A model generated the notes under the pieces. The model was not told the DNA's origin and did not search any database. It saw only the letters and a program-made list of their open reading frames with translations. This document shows, piece by piece, positions 21,525 through 28,038 of a DNA stretch of 28,038 nucleotides. The DNA is taken from NCBI GenBank assembly GCA_030640565.1, contig DAOWJD010000038.1, positions 1 to 28,038 of the forward strand, given 5' to 3'. The translations under genes and the position numbers were made by a program. The DNA comes from Nanobdellota archaeon (lineage in GTDB: Archaea > Nanobdellota > Nanobdellia > Pacearchaeales > GW2011-AR1). Every line of letters starts with the position of its first letter. Position 1 is the first letter of the stretch.

Positions 21525-21871
21525 AAGAAATAAGGGTGGTTTTTTCTCGAGAAGCAAGAAAAGTTTATGAATATCTAAACAAGGAAGCGCCAATATCAAA
21601 AAATGAGAGGACACTTCTTAAAGCAATTAAACAAAAGATAGAATTTATAAAAACAAATCCTCATTATGGAGATCCTTTATCTAAAAAATTAATACCTAAA
21701 GAGTATATTAGAAAATATGGCATTACAAATTTATTTAGAGTTGAATTACCTAATTTTTGGAGAATGCTTTATACCTCAACAGAAGGGGAAACTAAAATTG
21801 AGATTATAGCTTTTATTTTAGATATTATTGATCATCCAACTTATGATAAAAAATTTGGATATAAGAAATAA
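21521..21871 (+). CDS. RelE/ParE-family toxin (116 aa)
   Basis: Matches the toxin fold: helices at residues 8-48 with REARKVYEYL, a central ITNLFRVELPNFWRMLYTS strand pair, and the ending AFILDIIDHPTYDKKFGYKK, which is typical of archaeal RelE/ParE-type proteins. The start ATG 21521 lies inside the antitoxin stop. RelE members cleave mRNA on ribosomes and ParE members poison gyrase; I cannot choose between them. The histone-like gene follows 1 nt later. Confidence 0.8.
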   Translation: MKEIRVVFSREARKVYEYLNKEAPISKNERTLLKAIKQKIEFIKTNPHYGDPLSKKLIPKEYIRKYGITNLFRVELPNFWRMLYTSTEGETKIEIIAFILDIIDHPTYDKKFGYKK

Positions 21872-21872
21872 A

Positions 21873-22058
21873 ATGGCATTGATTGTAAAAAGCAATATAA
21901 AGAAAGTTGTGAAAGAATTAGATAAAGAAAATCATGTTTCAAGTGTTGCAGAAGAAGTTGGAACAGCTTTAGAGAAAAAAGTTGAAGATATTTTAGAGAA
22001 AGCTATTAAAAGAGCAAAAGCTAATAAGAGAAGGACTCTACAGGCGAGGGACTTATAA
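21873..22058 (+). CDS. DUF1931 histone-fold protein (61 aa)
   Basis: Starts MALIVKSNIKKVVKEL and ends KAIKRAKANKRRTLQARDL, the conserved last helix of the DUF1931 histone-fold family (RAKANxRxTxxxRDL). Archaeal histones wrap DNA; DUF1931 proteins are histone-like and of less certain role. Length (61) is near the single-domain minimum. The ATG at 21873 follows the toxin stop; its stop codon overlaps the next start by one base. Confidence 0.82.
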   Translation: MALIVKSNIKKVVKELDKENHVSSVAEEVGTALEKKVEDILEKAIKRAKANKRRTLQARDL

Positions 22059-22222
22059 TGATGAAAAAAGGACCAAAATTTCCGGTTTTAGCAGTGATTA
22101 TATTACTGTTTGCTATAGCTTGGCTCATCAGCGAACTAGGCTGGCTTGCAATTGACATTCCTTGGATACCTATAATAGTCGCCATCATTGCAATAGGGAT
22201 GATAATGAACAGATATCGTTAA
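22058..22222 (+). CDS. Small two-TM membrane protein (54 aa)
   Basis: ATG 22058 overlaps the histone-like gene's stop codon. The product is MMKKGPKFPV followed by two hydrophobic stretches (about residues 9-24 and 37-49) separated by ELGWLAIDIPW, and a short basic end (MNRYR). This pattern is common in DPANN small membrane proteins; no function known. Confidence 0.6.
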   Translation: MMKKGPKFPVLAVIILLFAIAWLISELGWLAIDIPWIPIIVAIIAIGMIMNRYR

Positions 22223-22225
22223 AAA

Positions 22226-22633
22226 ATGGTAAAAAAGAAAAAGGTGAAGAAAAGGTCAAAAGCATCAAGGAATTTTATTATTGCACTTTCAATAGTTAGC
22301 ATAATTGGTTTTCTTAACATAATTACCCAAAGTCTTTTTAATTTTAGTTTTACGAATTATATAGAGAGTTTGTGGTTGGTTACTCTTGGGACTGCACTGA
22401 TTCTGGAAACATCAATGAGAGAACTAAAGAGAATAAAAAAACAGGGATTAACTCCTGACATGCTTGGAAAAGTGACAATGATGGTTGTTGGAATAATGGC
22501 TGTTATTGCAGCGATTTTAAGTCTCCCTCAAATTAGCATAAAAAGTCCTACATTTTTAGCTATAAAAGGGATTGTTAGCATTCTAGCGGTTATATTTATA
22601 ATAATCCAAACTTGGATTAGTGAAAAAGATTAG
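22226..22633 (+). CDS. Membrane protein with ~4 TM segments (135 aa)
   Basis: A very basic N-terminus (VKKKKVKKRSKASR) followed by about four hydrophobic helices (about residues 17-35, 46-62, 83-101, 110-129), with a basic loop (MRELKRIKKQG) between. No conserved motif that I recognise. It starts 3 nt after the preceding small membrane protein and ends 1 nt before the next gene, so it belongs to the same run of genes. Confidence 0.6.
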   Translation: MVKKKKVKKRSKASRNFIIALSIVSIIGFLNIITQSLFNFSFTNYIESLWLVTLGTALILETSMRELKRIKKQGLTPDMLGKVTMMVVGIMAVIAAILSLPQISIKSPTFLAIKGIVSILAVIFIIIQTWISEKD

Positions 22634-22634
22634 A

Positions 22635-22787
22635 ATGCCAAAGAAAAAGAATTCTATTAGAGGAAAGAAAAGCCGGGCAGCAGGAGCAAGGTTTGAATTA
22701 AAAGTCAGGAAAGATTTAGAGAAGAAAGGATGGATTATCTCTAAATGGCAAAACCAGGTTGAATTTGAAGATGAAGAAATTATATAA
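22635..22787 (+). pseudogene. N-terminal half of a split PD-(D/E)XK-type nuclease (50 aa)
   Basis: Begins MPKKKNSIRGKKSRAAGARF, then a helix ELKVRKDLEKKGWIISKWQNQVEF, and stops after EDEEII. This matches the N-terminal helix and first strand of small archaeal resolvase/VRR-NUC-like nucleases, whose next segment is KLIPAKRKYNP followed by GFPDF. That next segment is present 680 nt downstream, in the same frame modulo 3, at 23466-23756. So one gene seems cut in two by an insertion. I call it broken, but a two-subunit split enzyme is possible. Confidence 0.6.
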
Positions 22788-22834
22788 TGATTACTAAATT
22801 ATTTAAAGACTAAGTTCTTAATTGGAGTAATAAT

Positions 22835-23464
22835 ATGGTATTTAAAAGTGGTTATATTCCTTCAGAAGAACAGAGAAGGAAGCAAAGCGAAAAACGAAAA
22901 AAATTAATCAAAGAAGGATTGATTGATATGAAAAAAATTATGAATTCTAAAGTCAAGAAAAAAATTAGTGAGACACTATTAGGTCATTCGGTATCAAAAG
23001 AAACAAGAGATAAAATGAAGGGCCCAAAATCAGAGGAACATAAGAAAAAGTTAAGCGAAAGTCATAAAGGATACATTCATCCTATGAATCAAAGAATAAA
23101 AATAAGCGAAGGCATGAAAAAAAGATGGAAAGATATTAATTCAAAACTTCATTCTTTTGAAAGATCTGAAAAATTAAGAACAGCTAGACTAAAACAATTT
23201 GAAGTTAATGGGAAGTGTCAAAATATAGGTAAAAATGAAAAAGAAATACTTGATAATCTGGAAGTTTTATTCGGACATAAAATTAAAAGGCAACATTTTA
23301 TTAAAGGTTATTCGCTAGATGGGTATATTCCTCTCCTAAACATTGCAATAGAGATAGATGAAAAAAACCATAGAAGCATGAGATCTATGATACATGATGA
23401 CAAAAAAGAGAAAATTATCAAAAAAGAACTAAATTGTTTGTTCATCAGAATAAAGGATCATTAA
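22835..23464 (+). CDS. NUMOD3 / Vsr-like (EDxHD) homing endonuclease (209 aa)
   Basis: The N-terminal ~110 residues are repeats of short, basic helices of NUMOD3 type (KKKISETLLGHSVSKETRDKM, HKKKLSESHKG, QRIKISEGMKKRW), as found in DNA-binding parts of homing endonucleases. The C-terminal ~85 residues are a Vsr-like PD-(D/E)XK fold: E135 or E137 (KNEKEIL), D162 (SLDGY), E173 and D175 (IEIDEKNH), H179 and D188-D189, fitting the EDxHD pattern. It has its own TATA-like AATTATTTAAAG near 22796-22807. It lies between two halves of a split nuclease gene. Its stop codon is 1 nt before the second half's ATG. Confidence 0.8.
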   Translation: MVFKSGYIPSEEQRRKQSEKRKKLIKEGLIDMKKIMNSKVKKKISETLLGHSVSKETRDKMKGPKSEEHKKKLSESHKGYIHPMNQRIKISEGMKKRWKDINSKLHSFERSEKLRTARLKQFEVNGKCQNIGKNEKEILDNLEVLFGHKIKRQHFIKGYSLDGYIPLLNIAIEIDEKNHRSMRSMIHDDKKEKIIKKELNCLFIRIKDH

Positions 23465-23465
23465 A

Positions 23466-23756
23466 ATGAGAAAAGGTAAATTAATCCCTGCAAAAAGAAA
23501 ATATAATCCTTACAAAAAAATTTTAGGTATTGGCACAGGCTTTCCTGATTTTATTGCGTTCAAAAGAAAAGGAAAAAATTATGAGATAATTGGTGTGGAA
23601 GCAAGAGGAAACGGCTGGCTTGATAAAGGTGAAAGAAAAAAATGTGAATTTCTCCTTGATAAAAAAATCTTTAGCAAAATATTGGTTGCAAAAAAAGGTA
23701 AGAAAAGAGGACAAATTGAATATATAGATTTTAAAGAGAAGTACAATAAAGCTTAA
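23466..23756 (+). pseudogene. C-terminal half of the split PD-(D/E)XK-type nuclease (96 aa)
   Basis: Starts MRKGKLIPAKRKYNPYKK, then GTGFPDFIAFKRKGK (D of the catalytic core), IIGVEARGNGWLDKGERKKCEFLL and the final strands ILVAKKGKKRGQIEYIDFK. This is the C-terminal part of a nuclease whose beginning lies at 22635-22787. The usual E-x-K of the fold appears as E-A-R, so the catalytic lysine may be lost. It follows the endonuclease stop by 1 nt and could still be translated by coupling. Nonfunctional remnant or separate subunit cannot be decided here. Confidence 0.6.
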
Positions 23757-23780
23757 AATTTAGTGTTTATTATAGTAGAT

Positions 23781-24314
23781 ATGGAAATGTCACGTGGGGT
23801 GTTTGTATTAACCATATTTATTCTGTTACCAGTAAACATCTCTGCATCATGCGACAAAGACCAAATTGATATAAACACTGCTTCTGTAGAAGAGCTTGAT
23901 GAAATTGTTTATATTGGTAAAGCAAGAGCAGAACAAATAATAGCTCTAAGACCTTTTGATTCTGTTGATGATATGCTAAGAATAAATGGTATAGGAGATG
24001 TTTATTTAAGTGCAATAAAAAATCAGGATTTGGCTTGTGTTGATGAAGATGAAATTAAGGAAGAGGAAGAAGAAAAGGGACAAGAGAGAGAAGTTAATGA
24101 AGAATATCAAGAGATAGAAGAAGATCCAAAAGAGACAACACCCATAGAATTGCAAAAGATAAGCTTAAATCCAAAAGTTATAAAAAGTGAGAATGATAAT
24201 GAAAATTTGAGCAAGAGCAATTATGCAATTTACGGTCTTGTGTTTTTTTGTGTTTTGCTGATTGTTTTGTTCATTTTAAGAAAAAAGAAATATCATAAAA
24301 ATGAGTTCAGATAA
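23781..24314 (+). CDS. Membrane-anchored ComEA-like helix-hairpin-helix protein (177 aa)
   Basis: A signal peptide-like start (about residues 5-23, FVLTIFILLPVNISAS) is followed by a ComEA-type double HhH domain (about 28-82): IDINTASVEELDEIVYIGKARAEQII, then FDSVDDMLRINGIGDVYLSAI. Two Cys flank it (C24, C86). A Glu-rich linker (~88-145) precedes a C-terminal TM helix (~150-168) and basic tail. ComEA in bacteria binds incoming DNA during transformation. ATG 23781 (or 23787) fits the TATA-like CTTAAAATTT near 23753-23762 better than GTG 23763. It overlaps the next gene by 14 nt. Confidence 0.8.
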   Translation: MEMSRGVFVLTIFILLPVNISASCDKDQIDINTASVEELDEIVYIGKARAEQIIALRPFDSVDDMLRINGIGDVYLSAIKNQDLACVDEDEIKEEEEEKGQEREVNEEYQEIEEDPKETTPIELQKISLNPKVIKSENDNENLSKSNYAIYGLVFFCVLLIVLFILRKKKYHKNEFR

Positions 24315-24861
24315 TGTAAAAATTAGTGCTATAATGATTCTTGATATTATAGGAAGACCTCCAGAGCACCTTGTAGAAAGTCTGGAAAAGATAATAAAAA
24401 CTATGGGGGAAGAAAAAGGGGTTACACTCAAATCCAAAAAAATAAGAGAGCCAACATTAATGAAAGACCAAAAAGATTTTTACACAACTTTTGCAGAGAT
24501 TGAAATAGAGGTTGAAGAGATTTTATATCTTGTTCTCTTAATGTTTAAATACATGCCAGCTCATATTGAAATCGTCCATCCTGAATTAATTGCCCTGTCA
24601 AATAATGGGTTTGACGAGATTCTTAATGAACTTGTAAGAAGACTTCATGGATATGATGAGATAGCGAGGATAATGCAGATGGAAAAACAAATTCTTTTAA
24701 AGAAGATTCAAGATCTTGGAGGAGAGATTCCGCCGCAAATAATGCCTATGCAGGCACCCCCACAAACACAGGAAAATCAGAAAAATCCTGAAAAACCAAA
24801 AACTGAAAAAAAGAAAACAAAAAAATCTAAACCTAAATCCAAGAAATCTAAAAAGAGATAA
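24301..24861 (+). CDS. Conserved DPANN-type hypothetical protein (186 aa)
   Basis: I recognise the pattern but no function: ILDIIGRPPEHLVESLEKIIKTMG at the start, KKIREPTLM and KDFYTTFAEIEIEVEEILYLVLLMFKYMPAHIEIVHPELI in the middle, then a helix and a low-complexity Lys/Pro/Ser tail (~145-186) ending KKSKPKSKKSKKR. Proteins of this look recur in Pacearchaeota/Woesearchaeota. Soluble, no TM. The overlap with the HhH protein gene suggests cotranscription. Confidence 0.75.
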   Translation: MSSDNVKISAIMILDIIGRPPEHLVESLEKIIKTMGEEKGVTLKSKKIREPTLMKDQKDFYTTFAEIEIEVEEILYLVLLMFKYMPAHIEIVHPELIALSNNGFDEILNELVRRLHGYDEIARIMQMEKQILLKKIQDLGGEIPPQIMPMQAPPQTQENQKNPEKPKTEKKKTKKSKPKSKKSKKR

Positions 24862-24864
24862 ACA

Positions 24865-25002
24865 ATGCCTAAAAAACTTGAAAGGTGTGTAAAAAAAGTC
24901 GAAAAGAAAGGAGATGTGAAAAATGCATGGGCTGTATGCAAGGCTTCTTTGTCGGGAAAAACAAAATGGAAAAAAGGTGCAAGAAAGCGTAAGAAAAAGT
25001 GA
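24865..25002 (+). CDS. Small basic protein with paired cysteines (45 aa)
   Basis: Product MPKKLERCVKKVEKKGDVKN, then AWAVCKASLSG and a Lys/Arg-rich end. The LERCVKKV...NAWAVCK pattern, with two Cys, recurs in short proteins of archaeal and phage genomes of unknown function. ATG 24865 is 3 nt after the preceding stop. Confidence 0.6.
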   Translation: MPKKLERCVKKVEKKGDVKNAWAVCKASLSGKTKWKKGARKRKKK

Positions 25003-25065
25003 TTCTAAAGTAAAAAACTATAGAAAAACTTATAAATAACTTTTAATTTAATTATATATCCAATT

Positions 25066-25102
25066 CCCACTGTAACATCTGCTAACGCAGGTGTTCTTTG
25101 GG
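25066..25102 (+). ncRNA. Structured leader or small RNA before the NYN gene
   Basis: AACATCTGC (25074-25082), a TAAC loop and GCAGGTGTT (25087-25095) form a 9-pair stem with one G-U; CCCA (25066-25069) and TGGG (25099-25102) can extend it across an internal loop. A TATA-like CTTATAAATA (about 25029-25038) predicts transcription start near 25060, just before the stem. It is probably a 5' leader; no known riboswitch class is evident. Confidence 0.45.
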
Positions 25103-25118
25103 CTAATAATTTCTTAAA

Positions 25119-25793
25119 ATGGAGAAATGTGCTATATTTATTGATGGGGGTTATTTAGATAAACTACTTGAAATGTGGGGTGGTTTTTCTCTTGATTATC
25201 TAAAGTTTTCTAAAAAGTTGTGTGATTTTATTAAAGCAGATATTTTAAGAGTTTATTATTACAATTGCTCGCCAATAGTAAGAAGAATGTATGAAGCAAT
25301 TTGTTCCAAATGTGACGAAAAGATTGAAATTCATTTTAAACACTATGGAGAAAAAAAGGTTTTTTGTGAAAAGTGTTATGAAAATAAATTTGGGAAAAAA
25401 TCTCAATTTCCTAAATTTTCCCAAAAACAAACAAAGGAAGACCAAGATTTTCATGATGAAAGGGAAAAATTATATAATAAATTGAAAAAATTACCTCGTT
25501 TTGAAGTAAAATATGGATATTTACAAATAATTAAAGGACAACCCAAGCAAAAACTTATAGATGTTAAAATGTCATTAGATGTTGTTGATAAGTGTTTTGA
25601 GAAGCAAATACAACACGCCATAATAGTTGCAGGAGATGCTGATTTTATTCCTGCCATAAGAAAAGCTAAAGATCATGGGGCTATTATTCATTTATTTTGT
25701 AATGAAAATAGAGTAAACAGAAAACTATTACATGAGGTAGATGAAGTTCATAATCTAAAATTATCTTTTATTAGAGATTTAGAGGAAGTTTAA
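25119..25793 (+). CDS. NYN-domain nuclease with inserted zinc ribbon (224 aa)
   Basis: PIN-like NYN (LabA/DUF88) fold, whose members cleave RNA. Metal-site acids: D9 (IFIDGGYLD), D148 and D154 (KLIDVKMSLDVV), and D173 and D175 (VAGDADF). An insertion of about 50 residues between strands carries CSKC (C62, C65) and CEKC (C83, C86), a zinc ribbon probably for RNA or protein recognition. The rest is normal length. The ATG follows a ~55-nt structured leader. No neighbouring toxin partner is seen. Confidence 0.85.
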   Translation: MEKCAIFIDGGYLDKLLEMWGGFSLDYLKFSKKLCDFIKADILRVYYYNCSPIVRRMYEAICSKCDEKIEIHFKHYGEKKVFCEKCYENKFGKKSQFPKFSQKQTKEDQDFHDEREKLYNKLKKLPRFEVKYGYLQIIKGQPKQKLIDVKMSLDVVDKCFEKQIQHAIIVAGDADFIPAIRKAKDHGAIIHLFCNENRVNRKLLHEVDEVHNLKLSFIRDLEEV

Positions 25794-25853
25794 TTTATAT
25801 TTTCTGACTTTTTAAACAGAAGGCACTAAATAAACAAACCCGGTATACAATAA

Positions 25854-27095
25854 CTATCTTTTTCGTCTACCAATCTTAAGCAAGTTAACTCTTGGTTTTA
25901 CTTTTTTATATTTTTTGAAAAACCAGAACAAAAACAAAATCACTAATATAACTACTGTCCAACCGATAATCTTTCCTGTTTGACTTGTGGGGGTTTCCTC
26001 GCATTGTGCAAGACAGCAGACTCCAGTGTCTTTTGTAGAAGTTGTTTCTCCAGTGCATGTTTCTCCTACTTCACAAATTATTCCTTCAATTTGTGCACAT
26101 GTTGTTATAATCACTTCTCCATCCCCTGAATCATCAGGAATAAAGTCTTTTATAAAATCTAAAATAAGTATTAAAGAGGATGTAAAATTTTCTGTTTCTG
26201 CAAATATCTGACCTTCAAGAATGGCCTCTTCTGTTTCTGATATCATAAATATCTCCACTTTTTCAGTAGAATCTTTTTCAAGAGTATTGATTTTAAGCGG
26301 TGAAACAGTTACATAAGGCTCTAAAAGCGGTGAAACAGAAATAAAAATGTCTTCTACAGTATCGCCTTTATTTAGAATATATATTATTCTTTTTGAATCA
26401 GACTCAGTAGCCATTGAAACACTAATAGTATTTGGCTCAAATTTAAAATTTAATTTATTTTCTTCTTCTGTTATATTTATATCAGATGTAATAAAAACAG
26501 GAACAGAATAATCTGTGTTCTCAGAATTTAATTTAATCTCTTCAAAAGTAGAATTAAGGTTCTCTTTGTTTAATTCAAAGTTTATTCTTTTGAGTTCTCC
26601 TGATTTAAGTTCTAAAGATGTTTCTGATATAAAAGCTTCCGGCATATCTATTTGAATTGTTATTCTTTTTTCCTGTAAGTTCTGCACCTCAAGAAAAAAA
26701 TCTTCTGGTGTGGTTACAAATCCAGGGCTTAAGGAAAAATCAGTTGTGTTTTCTGTGATTGTGAAGTTTTTTACAATGTCATCATCTACTGTTTCAATTC
26801 CTCTAGAATATCTTATATCTTTTATTGCAATAGAATAATTTCCCTGTTCTTTTCCTGTCAACATAGCATAAATATAGAAATCACCTTGTATTTTTTCTAC
26901 TTCATAAATCATTGGAATCCTTACATGTCCTTTATAAAAAAAGACATTATCTCTTGTTATTTGATCATAAAAATTCCCTGAAACCACAGCCACGAGGGTT
27001 TCTCCTTGATTAAACTCATCTTTTGTTTCAAATTCAACTGAAGAAACTAAAGGAAATACTAAAAGAAAAATTAAAATAATTATGAGTTTTTTCAT
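25854..27095 (-). CDS. Exported, membrane-anchored surface protein (413 aa)
   Basis: N-terminal signal peptide (about residues 1-19, IIILIFLLVFPLVSSVEF), then a long beta-rich region (~20-330) with strands resembling adhesion or CARDB-like repeats, a Cys-rich segment (CAQIEGIICEVGETCTGE, CCLAQC; about 335-368), and a C-terminal TM helix (~375-397) with a basic cytoplasmic tail (KKYKKVKPRVNLLKIGRRKR). Topology: outside, anchored at the C-terminus. No enzyme motif recognised. Confidence 0.7.
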   Translation of the reverse strand: MKKLIIILIFLLVFPLVSSVEFETKDEFNQGETLVAVVSGNFYDQITRDNVFFYKGHVRIPMIYEVEKIQGDFYIYAMLTGKEQGNYSIAIKDIRYSRGIETVDDDIVKNFTITENTTDFSLSPGFVTTPEDFFLEVQNLQEKRITIQIDMPEAFISETSLELKSGELKRINFELNKENLNSTFEEIKLNSENTDYSVPVFITSDINITEEENKLNFKFEPNTISVSMATESDSKRIIYILNKGDTVEDIFISVSPLLEPYVTVSPLKINTLEKDSTEKVEIFMISETEEAILEGQIFAETENFTSSLILILDFIKDFIPDDSGDGEVIITTCAQIEGIICEVGETCTGETTSTKDTGVCCLAQCEETPTSQTGKIIGWTVVILVILFLFWFFKKYKKVKPRVNLLKIGRRKR

Positions 27096-27148
27096 GAATA
27101 ATTAAGAAAAACTAGGTTAATAAATTTTATGAGGTTGGTGCAGGATGA

Positions 27149-27664
27149 TTACTTTCTTCTAGAATAAAAAAACATCCCAAGCAACCCAGCTATAAAAAGA
27201 AAAACTCCGAGAAGTCCAGGAGTTGTTTGGCTTAAATTAGAAATTGCATTTCCTGTTGTTGATAATGAACTAAGACTGAGTGCTATGCCACCAATGATAA
27301 AAACTGCGAAGATGCCAAATTTTGTTTCAAGACCACTAGTTTTTCGTTCTCTTTTTTCAGATTCTTCCTCTTGCTTTTTACTATAAGCATATATTTCTTT
27401 TTCGATTTTTGAATCCCTAGTGGGTCCATCAATTTCAATTCCTGCTACCCCATAAGTAGAAGATTCATGTTCTGGTGAAGTGGAAATATCCTGTTCTATC
27501 TTTGAATAAACCTTTGCTTTAAAATCTCCCTTAACATAAACCTCTGAAGCAGGATATTTCAAAAAAGAACGTTTAAAACCATGTTTTTTTAATATTTTTA
27601 TTAAATCTCTTTTTATTTTATCTCTTTTAAGAAAAGATTCTTCAGGTATTTGCATAGAAGTCAT
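27149..27664 (-). CDS. Hypothetical protein with C-terminal membrane region (171 aa)
   Basis: N-terminal ~110 residues soluble: basic start (KRDKIKRDLIKILKKHG), then strands and SSTYGVAGIEIDGPTRDSKIEKEIYAYSKK. The C-terminus holds two TM helices (~115-133 and ~148-166) joined by SSLSTTGNAISNLSQTTP. The TTGNAISN tract before the final TM recalls a motif recurring near the C-termini of DPANN membrane proteins. A minus-strand TATA-like AAATTTAAAAG near 27690 is ~27 nt before the ATG. Confidence 0.6.
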   Translation of the reverse strand: MTSMQIPEESFLKRDKIKRDLIKILKKHGFKRSFLKYPASEVYVKGDFKAKVYSKIEQDISTSPEHESSTYGVAGIEIDGPTRDSKIEKEIYAYSKKQEEESEKRERKTSGLETKFGIFAVFIIGGIALSLSSLSTTGNAISNLSQTTPGLLGVFLFIAGLLGMFFYSRRK

Positions 27665-27711
27665 GTTATTTTTAAGAGTCTATTACTTTTAAATTTTTAT
27701 GTTATTTAAGT

Positions 27712-28038
27712 TTACTTACCCATACTTTTTAACTTCTTAAGAACATCATCAAGTTCTTTTTGTGACTTAGAATGCCTTTGTATAGGTCTTAAAGGTGGAT
27801 TTACTGTAGGAAGAATTCTTCTTTCTGGCCTAGGTCTTCTCATAGGATAATCTGGTGGAGGTGGTCGCCTATGTCCTGGTCCTAGCCTTGATCCTGGTCT
27901 TGGTCTTGGTCCTGGCTTAGAGCCCTTAGATTTTGATCTTATCTTGAACCATAAACGTCTTAATTTATCTCTAAATATTATTCCGATAACTACTAATACA
28001 ATTAAGATTAACAAAATCCAAATCCAAGTGTATGAGCC
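27712..28038 (-). CDS. Proline/arginine-rich membrane protein, partial at right edge
   Basis: The frame stays open through the right edge, so the N-terminus is missing. The first ~22 readable residues form a TM segment (WIWILLILIVLVVIGIIF), followed by a Pro/Arg/Gly-rich region with repeats like PGPRPRPGSR and RRPPPPDY, and a short helical end (KELDDVLKKLKSMGK). Low-complexity composition; no family recognised. Confidence 0.55.
   Translation of the reverse strand, partial: GSYTWIWILLILIVLVVIGIIFRDKLRRLWFKIRSKSKGSKPGPRPRPGSRLGPGHRRPPPPDYPMRRPRPERRILPTVNPPLRPIQRHSKSQKELDDVLKKLKSMGK

Noticed and set aside
22785..22834. A structured RNA upstream of the homing endonuclease
   Set aside because: Only ~47 nt with weak, AT-rich complementarity; a TATA-like tract explains it better.
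22775..23470. A spliced bulge-helix-bulge intron, group I intron or intein interrupting the nuclease gene
   Set aside because: A 7-bp complementarity (22785-22791 with 23457-23463) exists, but I could not fit the 3-nt bulges, 4-bp central helix and exon pairing of a bulge-helix-bulge. There is too little noncoding sequence for a group I core. The endonuclease frame differs from the flanks and has its own stop, so it is no intein.
25987..26211. A 74-residue plus-strand frame inside the exported protein gene
   Set aside because: It overlaps the Cys-rich part of the minus-strand gene and has no promoter or start signal of its own.
1..28038. CRISPR array or complete insertion sequence
   Set aside because: No regularly spaced repeats, cas genes or transposase-like frames are present; the only mobile-type gene is the homing endonuclease.

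Overview
The window is AT-rich (roughly one third G+C by eye) and archaeal. It encodes the archaeal/eukaryotic-type ribosomal proteins eS19, eL39 and eL31, a Cbf5/TruB-type pseudouridine synthase, a DUF1931 histone-fold protein, an archaeal RNase P RNA, a tRNA-Phe without encoded CCA, a TrmB-type regulator and a form III RuBisCO large subunit. Many genes have a TATA-like box centred about 26-28 nt before the ATG, as expected for leaderless archaeal transcripts. Small, densely packed genes, many orphan membrane proteins, a class II LysRS and form III RuBisCO together suggest a DPANN archaeon, most likely of the Woesearchaeota/Pacearchaeota group. That placement is inference; no 16S gene is present.

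Layout. 1-3640: mostly small orphan genes with repeated promoter-like elements between them, plus an RRM protein with a strong Shine-Dalgarno and a transporter-like membrane protein. 3688-4610: RNase P RNA, a small hypothetical gene converging on it, and tRNA-Phe(GAA). 4683-5865: a hypothetical gene, a two-TM protein and a pilin-like protein. 5925-9878: a tight operon of cysS, a half-size MFS-like protein, rbcL (form III RuBisCO), a DUF5654 protein and a Nudix hydrolase. 9887-11017 (minus): a full-length MFS-type transporter. 11098-13864: translation genes, with a stand-alone NFACT-R domain, a CRM/YhbY RNA-binding protein, eS19, eL39, eL31 and Cbf5/TruB. 13922-15778: a divergent locus with a 58-residue peptide ending in YYSGCCF and a radical SAM protein with C-terminal cysteines on the minus strand, facing a TrmB-like regulator, with a 21-bp inverted repeat between them. 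15832-18095: small membrane proteins, a palindromic element, a multi-TM protein overlapping a winged-helix gene, and a cysteine-rich exported protein. 18182-21195: acylphosphatase, a LysRS fused to a PheRS-type B3/B4 editing domain, and an HD hydrolase. 21252-22633: a RelE/ParE-type toxin-antitoxin pair, a histone-fold protein and two membrane proteins. 22635-23756: a PD-(D/E)XK-type gene that appears split in two by a NUMOD3/Vsr-like homing endonuclease. 23781-25793: a membrane-anchored ComEA-like helix-hairpin-helix protein, two conserved hypotheticals and an NYN nuclease with an inserted zinc ribbon. 25854-28038 (minus): exported or membrane proteins, the last running off the right edge.

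The best candidate for an undescribed system is the peptide/radical SAM/TrmB locus at 13922-15778, which has the architecture of a small RiPP (ribosomally made, post-translationally modified peptide) cluster in a presumed DPANN genome. Next are the LysRS-B3/B4 fusion, the endonuclease-split nuclease gene and the repeat-flanked orphan genes at the left end.
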